Shown here: positions 1 through 7,645 of the stretch, in pieces
How positions within the stretch are numbered: position 1 is the stretch's first letter
How the letters are laid out: every line of letters begins with the position of its first letter
Assembly: GCA_020849275.1 (NCBI GenBank)
Contig: JADLGO010000058.1
Span: 1 to 64,000, forward strand
DNA from: Chthonomonadales bacterium
GTDB taxonomy: Bacteria > Armatimonadota > Chthonomonadetes > Chthonomonadales > CAJBBX01
DNA: 64,000 nucleotides
Direction of reading: 5' to 3'
Notes under the pieces: generated by a model
Seen by the model: only the letters and a program-made list of their open reading frames with translations
Told to the model about the DNA's origin: nothing
Database searches by the model: none
Translations under genes and position numbers: made by a program

Positions 1-336
1 CCGGGCGCCCCGCGCCGGGTGGAGACGCCCGACTACACGGACCTGCGCATCGAGGGTGGCCGGGCGTGGTGCCGAATGGCGGCGTTCCACGTCTTCGGCG
101 CCGAGGTGCGCGTGGAGGCCGGGGAGGTGCGGGTGCGCGCGAGCGGCCGGGAGGCACGGGGCGCGCAGGTGGGAGCGCGCCGCCTGGCCGGCGGTTGGTG
201 GCTGCCGCTGCGGCGGACGGCGCGTGCGCTGGGCTGGCAGGTGGACTGGCTGCCGGCGACGAAGGAGGCGCTGCTGACGCCTGCGACGGAGCGGACGGCG
301 ACGACGACGCGCCGCTCCACGCCACTGGGGCGGTAG
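1..336 (+). CDS. C-terminal end of a stalk-domain (copper amine oxidase N1-like) protein, partial
   Basis: The reading frame is open from the left edge to a TAG at 334-336, so the gene starts outside the window; a GTG at 19 has no ribosome binding site. The visible ~110 residues resemble the copper amine oxidase N-terminal (stalk) domain: alternating strands followed by a segment reading LPLRRTARALGWQVDW, which matches the family pattern of PLR, a short helix ending in ALG, and V-W. Such domains are usually C-terminal cell-surface or secreted modules attached to variable catalytic parts, so the function of the whole protein cannot be read from this piece. The last ~15 residues are a Thr/Arg-rich tail. 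Confidence 0.6.
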   Translation, partial: PGAPRRVETPDYTDLRIEGGRAWCRMAAFHVFGAEVRVEAGEVRVRASGREARGAQVGARRLAGGWWLPLRRTARALGWQVDWLPATKEALLTPATERTATTTRRSTPLGR

Positions 337-535
337 CAATGATGAGCGAGCGGGGCGCTGGCGGTCGCAAGCCGTCGGCGCCCGGAATCCCTGCCTCCGC
401 GGCCACGCCCTGCCCGTGCATCGCGTCGGCTCGCGGGACCGCCTCGTAAGCCGCTGCGCGCCAGGCGCCGGGCGGCAGCGCTTCCCGTTCCGGCCGCCCC
501 GAGGGGCGGCGGGACGCGGGAGCCGCGATGACAGC

Positions 536-569
536 GGGGCACCGGCGGCTTCAGGCCGGCCGGTGCCCC
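536..569. terminator. 11-bp inverted repeat, possible terminator
   Basis: GGGGCACCGGC at 536-546 pairs perfectly with GCCGGTGCCCC at 559-569 across a 12-nt loop. It lies 200 bases after the partial first gene and just before a strong promoter, so it may isolate the two transcription units. There is no T-run, so the assignment as a terminator is uncertain. Confidence 0.4.
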
Positions 570-603
570 GTTCTCCGGCGGCCGCCGGTGCTCTCCGCGC
601 CGC

Positions 604-632
604 TTGACACCCGGCGCAACCGGTCGTACACT
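604..632 (+). promoter_or_regulatory. Near-consensus sigma-70 promoter with no gene behind it
   Basis: TTGACA at 604-609 and TACACT at 627-632 are separated by exactly 17 bases. Transcription would begin near 639. No convincing reading frame starts within the next 400 bases, so this promoter would make either an untranslated RNA or a very long leader for the ABC exporter gene at 1398. Confidence 0.6.
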
Positions 633-1043
633 ACAGGCAGAGGCCGCCTTCCCCCGATGTCGCGGCCGCGTTCCCTGGAGTGGCGCAACGGTGCGTTCAT
701 CCGGGACGTGCCGGCAGCGCCGGCTGCATGGCCGGTCCCTGGCCGCCATCGCCAGCTCCCCGGCTCGCCGACGGCGACGGCGACGGCGAGTGGCCCACAC
801 TCCTGACGGCCGCGACCAGCGAGCCGGGGTCGGCCTCGGGCGGCGGGACCGCCGCATCCGCGATCGTGCGGTCTGGACAGGTTGGGTGCGCTCGCTTCGT
901 GCGAACCCCCTCACGCGGACTGCGAGCCATCGGCGTGGGCCCGCCTGGACGGGTTCGAGTGGCACCTCGCGCGCCATGCGCCGCCAGGGCATCCGTCCGC
1001 CCGGCGAACGGCGGAGACCTGCGCGGCAAAAGGCGCCAGATCG
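633..1043 (+). other. Geneless stretch between two promoters; possible untranslated RNA
   Basis: No frame in this 410-base stretch has a ribosome binding site plus protein-like composition; the open frames are Arg/Gly-rich shadows. It holds short GC-rich inverted repeats (for example around 709-723) and a simple GACGGC repeat at about 770-790. I see no recognisable tRNA, tmRNA, RNase P, SRP or riboswitch core. An RNA gene driven from 604-632 is possible but unproven. Confidence 0.25.
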
Positions 1044-1073
1044 TCTTGACACGCCCGCCGGGGCCCGGATATA
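1044..1073 (+). promoter_or_regulatory. Near-consensus sigma-70 promoter for the ABC exporter leader
   Basis: TTGACA at 1044-1049 and TATACT at 1068-1073 are separated by 18 bases. The predicted start of transcription is near 1080, giving a leader of about 318 bases before the exporter start codon at 1398. The leader contains a small open frame and an intrinsic terminator, which suggests that expression is conditional. Confidence 0.7.
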
Positions 1074-1140
1074 CTGACACCCGGTTCCACATCTTCGAAG
1101 GAGGCGGCACGCGACGCAAGTCGCTGCGAGGACAACCGCG

Positions 1141-1269
1141 ATGACCCGAATCCGCCATGTCAACGCCGCGCGCGCCGGTCGCATGTCGCTGGGCCTCATT
1201 GCGTCTCACGGCCCGAACGGCGGCCGTGCGACTCGCAGCGCCCCGGCCTTCGGAGGTGAGCCCCGCTAG
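1141..1269 (+). CDS. Possible 42-residue leader peptide
   Basis: An ATG at 1141 lies 9 bases after a GAGGA sequence and opens a 42-codon frame ending at TAG 1267-1269. The frame sits between the promoter at 1044-1073 and the terminator at 1298-1346. The peptide is basic, starting MTRIRHVNAARAGR, and has no recognisable domain. Codon composition is GC-rich but does not distinguish it from background. It is reported because promoter, short frame, terminator and exporter gene in this order is the layout of ribosome-mediated attenuation. Confidence 0.25.
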   Translation: MTRIRHVNAARAGRMSLGLIASHGPNGGRATRSAPAFGGEPR

Positions 1270-1297
1270 ACACACCGCGAGCCGCTCCAGCCTTCGA

Positions 1298-1346
1298 AAC
1301 GCTACGGGCGCGACCCATTCGGGGCAGCGCCGCCCGTGGCGTTTTT
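1298..1346 (+). terminator. Intrinsic terminator inside the exporter leader (attenuator candidate)
   Basis: AACGCTACGGGCG at 1298-1310 pairs with CGCCCGTGGCGTT at 1331-1343 (13 bp with one G-T pair), and the right arm runs into TTTTT at 1342-1346. It is the only hairpin with a proper T-run that I see in this window. It lies downstream of the 1044-1073 promoter and 51 bases before the exporter start codon, so it would stop most transcripts unless antitermination occurs. Confidence 0.65.
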
Positions 1347-1397
1347 GCGTTCTGCCCCTGCCTGTGTCCCTTCGACGTGACCCCGATAGGAGCACGT

Positions 1398-3605
1398 ATG
1401 TCTGAAGCAGTCGACTCGCTCCGCGTAACGCCGGAGCCGCCGCGAGACGACGCTCCCGGCGAGCAAGAGGTGCTGATCCGCCTGGAGGCCGACGTGGCCG
1501 GGGACGGCACCTTCGGCCGCCGCGTGCTGGAGGTCACCCCCCGCGTGGTGCGGGTGGTGGAGCCCGGCGACGCCGTCTCGCTGCAGATACCCATCGCCGA
1601 CATCAAGTCCGCGCGCAACGAGCCCCTGGTGGGCGGCGGGCGCATGGAGGTCTCCACGAAGACCGGCGACCTGGTTCCGGTCATCTCCTACTCGCTCACG
1701 GTGGCCGCGCGCTTCTCGGAGGCCGCCCGGGGCGTGGAGCAGCTCGCCCGCGGCGAGCCGCTCTGCATCAACCTGAAGCAGGAGCGCACGCGCTGCGAGC
1801 GCTGCAACCGGCTGCTGCCCGAAAAGGACGGAATCTGCCCGGCCTGCATCAACCGCAACCGCACCATGCTGCGCGTGGCGCGCTACCTGAAGCCGTACCG
1901 CTGGCAGGCGACCGGCCTGGCGCTGCTATCGCTGGCCACGACGGCCATCAACCTGGCGCCGCCCTACATCCAGGGCACCCTGATCGACCGCGTGCTCACG
2001 GCGCACCGCGACATCCCGCTGCTGTGGGCGCTGATGGGCGTGTGGGTGAGCGTGCTGGCGCTCGGCATCGGCCTGCAGATCGTCTCGGGGCGGATCATCG
2101 CGCGCCTGGGCGGCTGCATCGCCGCCGACATCCGCAGCAGCCTCTACCGCGCCATCGAGTTCCTGCAGGTGGGCTACTTCGACAAGAAGCAGGTCGGCGC
2201 CATTGCCAGCCGCGTCACGCAGGACACGGACCGCGTGTGGGGCTTCCTGGTGGACGGCGTGCCCTATTTCCTGACGAACGCTCTCCTGATGGTGGGCATC
2301 GTCGGCTTCCTGTTCCACGTGAACGCGCGGCTGACGCTCTTCATTCTGGCGCCGCTGCCGGTGGTAGTGGCGATCAGCGTTCGCTTCTGGAAGCCCGTGT
2401 CGCAACTCTACCACCGCGTGGGGCAGAAGTGGGCGCGCTTCCACACGCACCTCAACGAGTCGCTGAGCGGCATTCGGGTGGTGAAGGCCTTCGCGCAGGA
2501 GGACCACGAGAACCGCAAGTTCGCGGCGCGCAACGCGGAGCTTCGCGACGCGGGCATCAGCGCGGATACGCGCTGGTACACCATCTTCGGCGCGATGTCG
2601 TTCTTTACCGGGCTGGGCGCGCTCATCAACTGGACCGTGGGCGGCTACATGGTATACGACGGCCAGATGTCGCTGGGCGATTTCTGGAAGGTGAACGCCT
2701 ACCTGGGTCTGGTCTACGGGCCGCTGCAGTGGTTCGCGCAGATCAACAACTGGTTCAGCCGGGCGATGGCCGGCGCGGAGCGCATCTTCGAGGTGATGGA
2801 TACCGAGCCGGAGACCTATCGCGCCGCCGACTCCAGCGACGCGATCGCCGGGGAGGTCCGCTTCGATGGGGTGCGCTTCGGCTACGACAAGTCGAACCCG
2901 GTGCTCAAGGGGCTCACCTTCACGGCGAAGCCCGGCGAGATGATCGGCCTGGTGGGCAAGTCCGGAGCCGGCAAGTCCACCACCATCAACCTGCTCTGCC
3001 GCTTCTACGAGCCGGACGCCGGCGCGATCCACATCGACGGCCGTGACTACCGCGAGGTCGGTCTGCAGGAGCTTCGGCGGCAGATCGGCATCGTGCTGCA
3101 GGAGCCGTTCCTGTTCAACGGGACCATCGCCGAGAACATCGCCTACGGCAAGCCGGACGCGACCTTCGAGGAGGTGGTGGAGGCGGCTCGCGCGGCCAAC
3201 GCCCACACTTTCATCCTGTCCAGGCCGGATGGCTACGACACCCTCGTGGGCGAGCGGGGCGCCAGGCTCTCCGGCGGTGAGCGCCAGCGCGTCTCCATCG
3301 CGCGGGCCATCCTTCACGATCCGCGCATCCTGATCCTGGACGAGGCGACCTCCTCGGTCGACGTGGAGACCGAGAAGCAGATCCAGGAGGCCATCGGGCG
3401 GCTGGTCTCCGGCCGCACCACCTTCGCGATCGCCCACCGGCTCAGCACGCTGCGCAACGCGGACCGCCTGATCGTTCTGGAGAAGGGCGAGATCGCCGAG
3501 ATGGGCACGCACGCCGAGCTGATGGAGTCGGGCGGCGTCTTCTGCAAGCTCGTGGAGACGCAGAGCCACATCAACGAGATCATCGGCATCGGGTCGGGCG
3601 CGTAG
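1398..3605 (+). CDS. ABC exporter, fused membrane and ATPase domains with N-terminal zinc-ribbon extension
   Basis: This 735-residue protein is a half-size ABC exporter that would act in the inner membrane as a dimer. Residues 1-155 are an unusual soluble extension: a beta-rich domain, then a zinc ribbon with Cys133, Cys136, Cys147 and Cys150. Residues about 160-450 form the six-helix exporter membrane domain. The ATPase domain has Walker A GLVGKSGAGKST (516-527), a Q-loop at LQEPF, signature LSGGERQR (about 624), Walker B ILILDEATSS (about 645) and the H-loop AHRLS. Start ATG 1398 is chosen over GTG 1377 because AGGAG lies 5 bases before it. A DUF1854 gene follows after 33 bases; that pairing is known in other bacteria, where it has been linked to cyanophycin loci, but no cyanophycin gene is present here. 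The substrate is unknown. The leader carries a promoter and a terminator. Confidence 0.9.
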   Translation: MSEAVDSLRVTPEPPRDDAPGEQEVLIRLEADVAGDGTFGRRVLEVTPRVVRVVEPGDAVSLQIPIADIKSARNEPLVGGGRMEVSTKTGDLVPVISYSLTVAARFSEAARGVEQLARGEPLCINLKQERTRCERCNRLLPEKDGICPACINRNRTMLRVARYLKPYRWQATGLALLSLATTAINLAPPYIQGTLIDRVLTAHRDIPLLWALMGVWVSVLALGIGLQIVSGRIIARLGGCIAADIRSSLYRAIEFLQVGYFDKKQVGAIASRVTQDTDRVWGFLVDGVPYFLTNALLMVGIVGFLFHVNARLTLFILAPLPVVVAISVRFWKPVSQLYHRVGQKWARFHTHLNESLSGIRVVKAFAQEDHENRKFAARNAELRDAGISADTRWYTIFGAMSFFTGLGALINWTVGGYMVYDGQMSLGDFWKVNAYLGLVYGPLQWFAQINNWFSRAMAGAERIFEVMDTEPETYRAADSSDAIAGEVRFDGVRFGYDKSNPVLKGLTFTAKPGEMIGLVGKSGAGKSTTINLLCRFYEPDAGAIHIDGRDYREVGLQELRRQIGIVLQEPFLFNGTIAENIAYGKPDATFEEVVEAARAANAHTFILSRPDGYDTLVGERGARLSGGERQRVSIARAILHDPRILILDEATSSVDVETEKQIQEAIGRLVSGRTTFAIAHRLSTLRNADRLIVLEKGEIAEMGTHAELMESGGVFCKLVETQSHINEIIGIGSGA

Positions 3606-3638
3606 GCCGGCGGGCGCGGCGGGAAAGGCAAGGCGAGT

Positions 3639-4112
3639 ATGCAAGCATCGGAGATACGTCTGTTCCACCAGCCGAACGACCGTCTGCGCCTGACGGTGGG
3701 CGAGGAGCGGTCCTGGATGTCCGTCAAGCCGGTGTGGTGCGCGCCGCTCTCCCGTCCCGGGCGCTACCTGGCGCTGCTCGACGGCAAGGGTGAGGAGATC
3801 GCCGTGATCGAGGACCCGGGGAGTCTGCCGGGGGAGTCGAGGTCGGCGGTGGAGCGCGAGCTGCGCGCCCGCTACCTGACCGGCACCGTCCAGTCCATCA
3901 ACAGCGCCCGGCAGGAGTTCGGCGCCACCTACTGGCACGTGGAGACCGACCGCGGACCGCGCGACTTCGTGACTCAGAACCTGCAGGAGAACGCGCAGTG
4001 GCTCTCGGACGACCACCTGCTGCTGGTCGACGTGGACGGCAACCGGTTCGAGGTGCCCTCCGTCTCCGCGCTGGACGCGCGCAGCAGGGCGTTCATCCAC
4101 GCCATCCTGTAG
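3639..4112 (+). CDS. DUF1854 family protein, partner of the ABC exporter
   Basis: This 157-residue soluble protein matches the DUF1854 family over its whole length, including the W-x-V-E-T-D-R-G-P-R-x-F segment in the middle and the C-terminal pattern L-L-x-V-D-x-D-G-N-R. No signal peptide or membrane helix is seen. It follows the exporter by 33 bases in the same direction and is surely co-transcribed. Genes of this family commonly neighbour an ABC exporter of the same type, so a role as a regulatory or accessory subunit is likely, but the biochemical function is not known. Start ATG 3639 is preceded by AAGGCGAG. Confidence 0.8.
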   Translation: MQASEIRLFHQPNDRLRLTVGEERSWMSVKPVWCAPLSRPGRYLALLDGKGEEIAVIEDPGSLPGESRSAVERELRARYLTGTVQSINSARQEFGATYWHVETDRGPRDFVTQNLQENAQWLSDDHLLLVDVDGNRFEVPSVSALDARSRAFIHAIL

Positions 4113-4124
4113 GCGGGCCGGGCA

Positions 4125-4151
4125 CGGCCGCGCCCCGCGGGAGCGCGGCCG
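4125..4151. terminator. GC-rich hairpin between convergent genes
   Basis: CGGCCGCGC at 4125-4133 pairs with GCGCGGCCG at 4143-4151 across a 9-nt loop. It lies in the 51-base gap between the DUF1854 gene and the oppositely oriented PEP-CTERM-like gene, the place where a shared terminator is expected. There is no T-run. Confidence 0.45.
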
Positions 4152-4163
4152 CCCCGCCCCTCG

Positions 4164-4958
4164 TCACCAAATGGTGGCAACGGTCACTGACCTTGCCCTA
4201 CCGATGCCTCGGAAGGGCGCGGAGGTCGCTGGCTCAGGGGGCTCCGCCCGCCGCTTGCGTCGGCGCAGCGAGAGGCCGGCCACGCCCATCCCCATCAGCG
4301 TGGCGCCGATGCCCGGCTCGGGCACCAGCACGCTGCGGAAGGCCAGACGGGGCTTGTTCCTCCCTTCCGCGGAGTCGAAGATCAGGTCGAAGTGCGAGTG
4401 GCTGGTCAGGTTGCCGACCGCCAGGCCGTTGTTCGAGCCGGGGCTGTCGATCCACGACTGCAGCACGGAGGCTGGAACCATCCACGAGACGTAGCGCGGT
4501 CCGGGGCCCGGGAACAGGACCGGCTCCGTGTCGAGGATCGGACCGACGTCGGCGCTCACCTGCATCCCGGGCGTCGGGCCGAAGTTGTTGAATGTCGCGG
4601 TGTCCGCATCCCACGGAGTGAGGACCGCGGCCACGGCGGTGTCGCGTGGCGTCGCCTGCGTGAACGAGCCTCCAACGAACAGGCTGAGGGTCGCCGTCGG
4701 TCCGACGACGGCATGGCCGGCGAACGGGGTAAGATCGGGCTTCACGAGAGGGTAGCTCTCGAACGTGGGGGTCGTGATGGCGAACAGGATGTCGCTTGCC
4801 CCATGCGTGGCATCCGGGCCGCCCAGTACCGGATGCTCGGAGATGTACCTGTCCTCCAGAGGAGTCAGCGTCGCCTGCGCGCCTGCGCCGGGCGGGCACA
4901 GCGCGAGAGCGGCGAGCGCGGTGACGATCAGGCTGCGCGAAGCCGATGCCGATCTCAT
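4164..4958 (-). CDS. Secreted protein with PEP-CTERM-like sorting signal
   Basis: This 264-residue protein starts with a signal peptide (basic n-region, hydrophobic core to about residue 27). The middle is a beta-rich module that resembles jelly-roll repeats of the DNRLRE kind. Near the C-terminus it has VPEP (212-215), a hydrophobic stretch and an Arg/Lys cluster RRRKRR (232-237), the layout of a PEP-CTERM signal for exosortase processing. Oddly, 27 further residues follow the basic cluster, where most family members end; a lost stop codon or frame slip could explain this. No exosortase gene is in the window. Start ATG at 4958 has AGGAGG 7 bases upstream. Confidence 0.7.
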   Translation of the reverse strand: MRSASASRSLIVTALAALALCPPGAGAQATLTPLEDRYISEHPVLGGPDATHGASDILFAITTPTFESYPLVKPDLTPFAGHAVVGPTATLSLFVGGSFTQATPRDTAVAAVLTPWDADTATFNNFGPTPGMQVSADVGPILDTEPVLFPGPGPRYVSWMVPASVLQSWIDSPGSNNGLAVGNLTSHSHFDLIFDSAEGRNKPRLAFRSVLVPEPGIGATLMGMGVAGLSLRRRKRRAEPPEPATSAPFRGIGRARSVTVATIW

Positions 4959-5201
4959 AGGTGCCTCCTATCGGAGAGTCTCGATTGGGGTTCATTGCTA
5001 GTTTCATGCCATCACGAGAGGGTAACGGGCGGCCTCCCCTCGGCGGCCCGGTCGCGTGCGATCGCCCTCTGGACGTCCGCGGTTCCCTCGTGGTAGGCCG
5101 CGTAGGCGTGGTCCAGGGGTACAACCTGATCGAAACAACGCCTGGCGAGCGCGGCGATGTGAGCGACCTGTCTGCGCGCCGCGGGCGGGGGGAGGGTGAC
5201 G

Positions 5202-6245
5202 ATGGAATACCGCACTCTGGGCCGGTCCGGCCTCAAAGTACCCGTGTTGAGCCTCGGCACGGGCACGTTCGGCGGCAACGACGGGATGTTCAACGCGTGG
5301 GGCAGCACCGACGTCGCCGGGGCCACCCGGCTCGTCTCCATCTGCCTTGACGCCGGCGCCAACCTCTTCGACTCGGCCGACGTCTACTCCGGCGGCGCCG
5401 CCGAGGAGATCCTGGGCAAGGCCATCAGGGGCCGGCGAGACCAGGTGCTGATCTCCACCAAAGGCACCTTCCGCTTCGGCCCCGGCCCCAACGATGTCGG
5501 CTCCTCACGCCACCACCTCGTTCGGGCCGTGGAGGGAAGCCTCCGCCGGCTCGGCACCGACTACATCGACCTCTACCAGCTTCACGGCTACGACGCCCTC
5601 CCGCCCGCCGAGGAGGTGCTCTCCACGCTCGACACGCTCGTGCGGGCCGGCAAGATCCGCTACGTAGGATGCTCCAATTTCTCCGGCTGGCACCTTATGA
5701 AGGCGCTCTCCGTCTCGGACCGCTACGGCTGGCCGCGCTACGTGGCCCACCAGGCCTACTACTCGCTCGTGGGCCGCGACTACGAGTGGGAGCTGATGCC
5801 CCTGGCCGCCGATCAGGGGGTCGGCGCCGTCGTGTGGAGCCCGCTCGGGTGGGGCCGTCTGACCGGCAAGATCCGCCGCGGCGCGCCCCTGCCGGAGACC
5901 AGCCGGCTGCGCTCACAGGCGACGGTGGATGCCGGGCCGCCGGTGCCCGAGGAGCGCCTATTCCGCGTGGTGGACGCCCTGGACGAGATGGCGCGGCAGA
6001 CCGGCATGAGCGTCCCACAGATCGCCATCGGCTGGCTGCTCCGCCGGCCGACGGTCTGCACGGTGATCCTGGGGGCGCGCGGCGAGGAGCAACTCCTCGA
6101 GAACCTGGGCGCCGCCGAGCGCCCGCTGACGGACGAGCAGGTGGCCCGGCTGGACGCGGCCAGCGACGCAACGCTGCCCTACCCGTACTGGCACCAGGTG
6201 GGCTTCGAGTACCGCAACCCGCACCCGGTGCGCGGGTCCGGCTGA
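5202..6245 (+). CDS. Aldo/keto reductase
   Basis: This 347-residue cytoplasmic enzyme belongs to the NADPH-dependent aldo/keto reductases. The four catalytic residues are visible: Asp57 and Tyr62 in SADVYSGG, Lys87 in ISTKG, and His128 in YQLHGYD. The N-terminal strand (EYRTLGRSGLKVPVLSLGTG) and the C-terminal cofactor part (VILGARGEEQL) are typical of the Tas/YghZ-like branch, which often acts on sugar aldehydes or xenobiotics. Start ATG 5202 is preferred over GTG 5196 because GGAGGG lies directly before it. The upstream 243 bases hold no further gene. The natural substrate cannot be told from sequence. Confidence 0.9.
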   Translation: MEYRTLGRSGLKVPVLSLGTGTFGGNDGMFNAWGSTDVAGATRLVSICLDAGANLFDSADVYSGGAAEEILGKAIRGRRDQVLISTKGTFRFGPGPNDVGSSRHHLVRAVEGSLRRLGTDYIDLYQLHGYDALPPAEEVLSTLDTLVRAGKIRYVGCSNFSGWHLMKALSVSDRYGWPRYVAHQAYYSLVGRDYEWELMPLAADQGVGAVVWSPLGWGRLTGKIRRGAPLPETSRLRSQATVDAGPPVPEERLFRVVDALDEMARQTGMSVPQIAIGWLLRRPTVCTVILGARGEEQLLENLGAAERPLTDEQVARLDAASDATLPYPYWHQVGFEYRNPHPVRGSG

Positions 6246-6380
6246 CGCCCCGGCGCGCCCTTGCCCGCGCGAGTCCCCGGACCCCTGCGAGCGGGCGCAG
6301 CGCGGCCTCGCCAACCGTATGGTCAGCGGGACGGGCTCGAGCGCCCGCGCGCCGGGACCGCGCACGGCGAGGAGGGCGAT

Positions 6381-6791
6381 GTGCGGGAGATCATCACGAA
6401 GCCGACCGGCAAGAGCGTGGAGGCGTTCATCGAGAGCGTGGAGGACGCGGCCCGGCGCGCCGACTGCCGGGAGATCGCGCGGATGATGGGCGAGGCCACG
6501 GGCGCCGAGCCGCGGATGTGGGGCAGGAACACCGTCGGCTTCGGGCGCTACCACTACAGCTACGCCAGCGGGCGCGGGGCCGACTGGTTCCAGGTTGGCT
6601 TCTCCCCGGGCAAGCGGAGGCTCACGCTCTACCTGACCTGCGGTCTCGAGCCGTTCGGCGACCTGCTAGCCCGGCTCGGGCCCCATCGGGTCGGCAAGGG
6701 CTGCCTCTACCTGCACCATCTGGCGGACGTGGACGCGGCGGCGCTGCGGGCCATCGTGGGCCGCGCGGTCTCACGCCTCCGCGCCTCCTGA
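6381..6791 (+). CDS. DUF1801 family protein
   Basis: The 136-residue product resembles the DUF1801 (YdhG-like) family: a helical N-terminal part with VEAFIESVEDAARRADC, then an aromatic beta region G-F-G-R-Y-H-Y-S-Y and a C-terminal segment V-G-K-G-C-L-Y. These are small soluble proteins related to the frataxin/CyaY-like fold; their role is not established. The start is GTG 6381, which has GGAGGG five to six bases upstream; an earlier ATG at 6261 would add 40 residues of Arg-rich sequence without similarity. It is followed by the FMN reductase gene on the opposite strand. Confidence 0.7.
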   Translation: MREIITKPTGKSVEAFIESVEDAARRADCREIARMMGEATGAEPRMWGRNTVGFGRYHYSYASGRGADWFQVGFSPGKRRLTLYLTCGLEPFGDLLARLGPHRVGKGCLYLHHLADVDAAALRAIVGRAVSRLRAS

Positions 6792-6807
6792 GCGCGGCGC
6801 CCGGGCG

Positions 6808-7365
6808 CTACGCGCGGATGCGCTTCGCCCAGGCCACGAGCGCGTCGAGAAGCTCGCGCACCAACTCGCGGGTGCGCTCGTTGGTCAGGCGCCCATCGGC
6901 GTCGAAGTGCTTGTCGGCGTAGGAGAGCATCACCTCGGGCCGATTGATGGGATGCATGTCGAGGAAGACGAACGACTGGCGCAGGTGGTACTGGGCCCGG
7001 CCCGTGCCAAGCTGGCCGATGGAGGCGCCCATCACCGCCACGGGCTTGCCGTCGAAGTTGTTGCGGGCGTACGGACGCGAGACCCAGTCGATCGCGTTCT
7101 TAAGCACTCCGGGCACCGAGTAGTTGTACTCCGGCGTCGCGATGAGGATGGCGTCCGCCTCTTGCACCTGTCGCTTCAGCGTCGCGACCGGCGCGGGCGG
7201 GTCGTCCTCTCGATCCTGATTGAACAGCGGCAGGCCGCCGATGTCGGCCACCGTCAGCGTTACGCCCTCGGGAAGCACCTCCTGCGCGGCGCGCATCAGG
7301 CCACGGTTGTAGGAGCCCGCGCGTAGGCTCCCCACGATACCCAGGATCCCGAACGTGTTTGCCAT
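6808..7365 (-). CDS. NADPH-dependent FMN reductase
   Basis: This 185-residue flavodoxin-fold enzyme belongs to the NADPH:FMN/quinone reductase family (ChrR/YieF/SsuE-like). The FMN phosphate-binding loop GSLRAGSYNRG (12-22) and the flavin-ring motif PEYNYSVPGVLKNAIDW (78-94) are both complete. It probably reduces quinones or other electrophiles in the cytoplasm using FMN. Start ATG 7365 is chosen because GGAAAGGCGG precedes it and similarity begins there; upstream sequence is Arg-rich and not conserved. The 280 bases between this start and the divergent protease gene hold no other gene that I can support. Confidence 0.88.
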   Translation of the reverse strand: MANTFGILGIVGSLRAGSYNRGLMRAAQEVLPEGVTLTVADIGGLPLFNQDREDDPPAPVATLKRQVQEADAILIATPEYNYSVPGVLKNAIDWVSRPYARNNFDGKPVAVMGASIGQLGTGRAQYHLRQSFVFLDMHPINRPEVMLSYADKHFDADGRLTNERTRELVRELLDALVAWAKRIRA

Positions 7366-7645
7366 GGCCCGCCTTTCCGGCCGCCGGCGCGTTGGCTCCG
7401 AGCCCCGGAGCGGCCGACGACGACACCGTACAGGACGCGCGAGGGTCGCCGCGGGTTCCGGCCTGAGCCGTCTCCGCCGCGGGGCGGGCGGGCCGGGCCG
7501 CGGTTCCCTCTCACTTCCACGGCAACTTGCTGGCAACCGCTACCCCGACCGCTGCGTATGGCAGATCATGGCGCCCCGCGGCGCTCGATCCGTCGACCTG
7601 GCAAGGTCTTACCGGGGCCGAAGCGGCCCGAGATGGGTATCACCG

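Noticed and set aside
770-790. Short GACGGC repeat
   Set aside because: Simple-sequence repeat expected in GC-rich DNA; no spacing or conservation suggests function.
945-967. tRNA-like GGTTCGA motif around 951-957
   Set aside because: The flanking bases do not form a T-arm stem and no acceptor or D-arm is present, so this is not a tRNA or tmRNA end.
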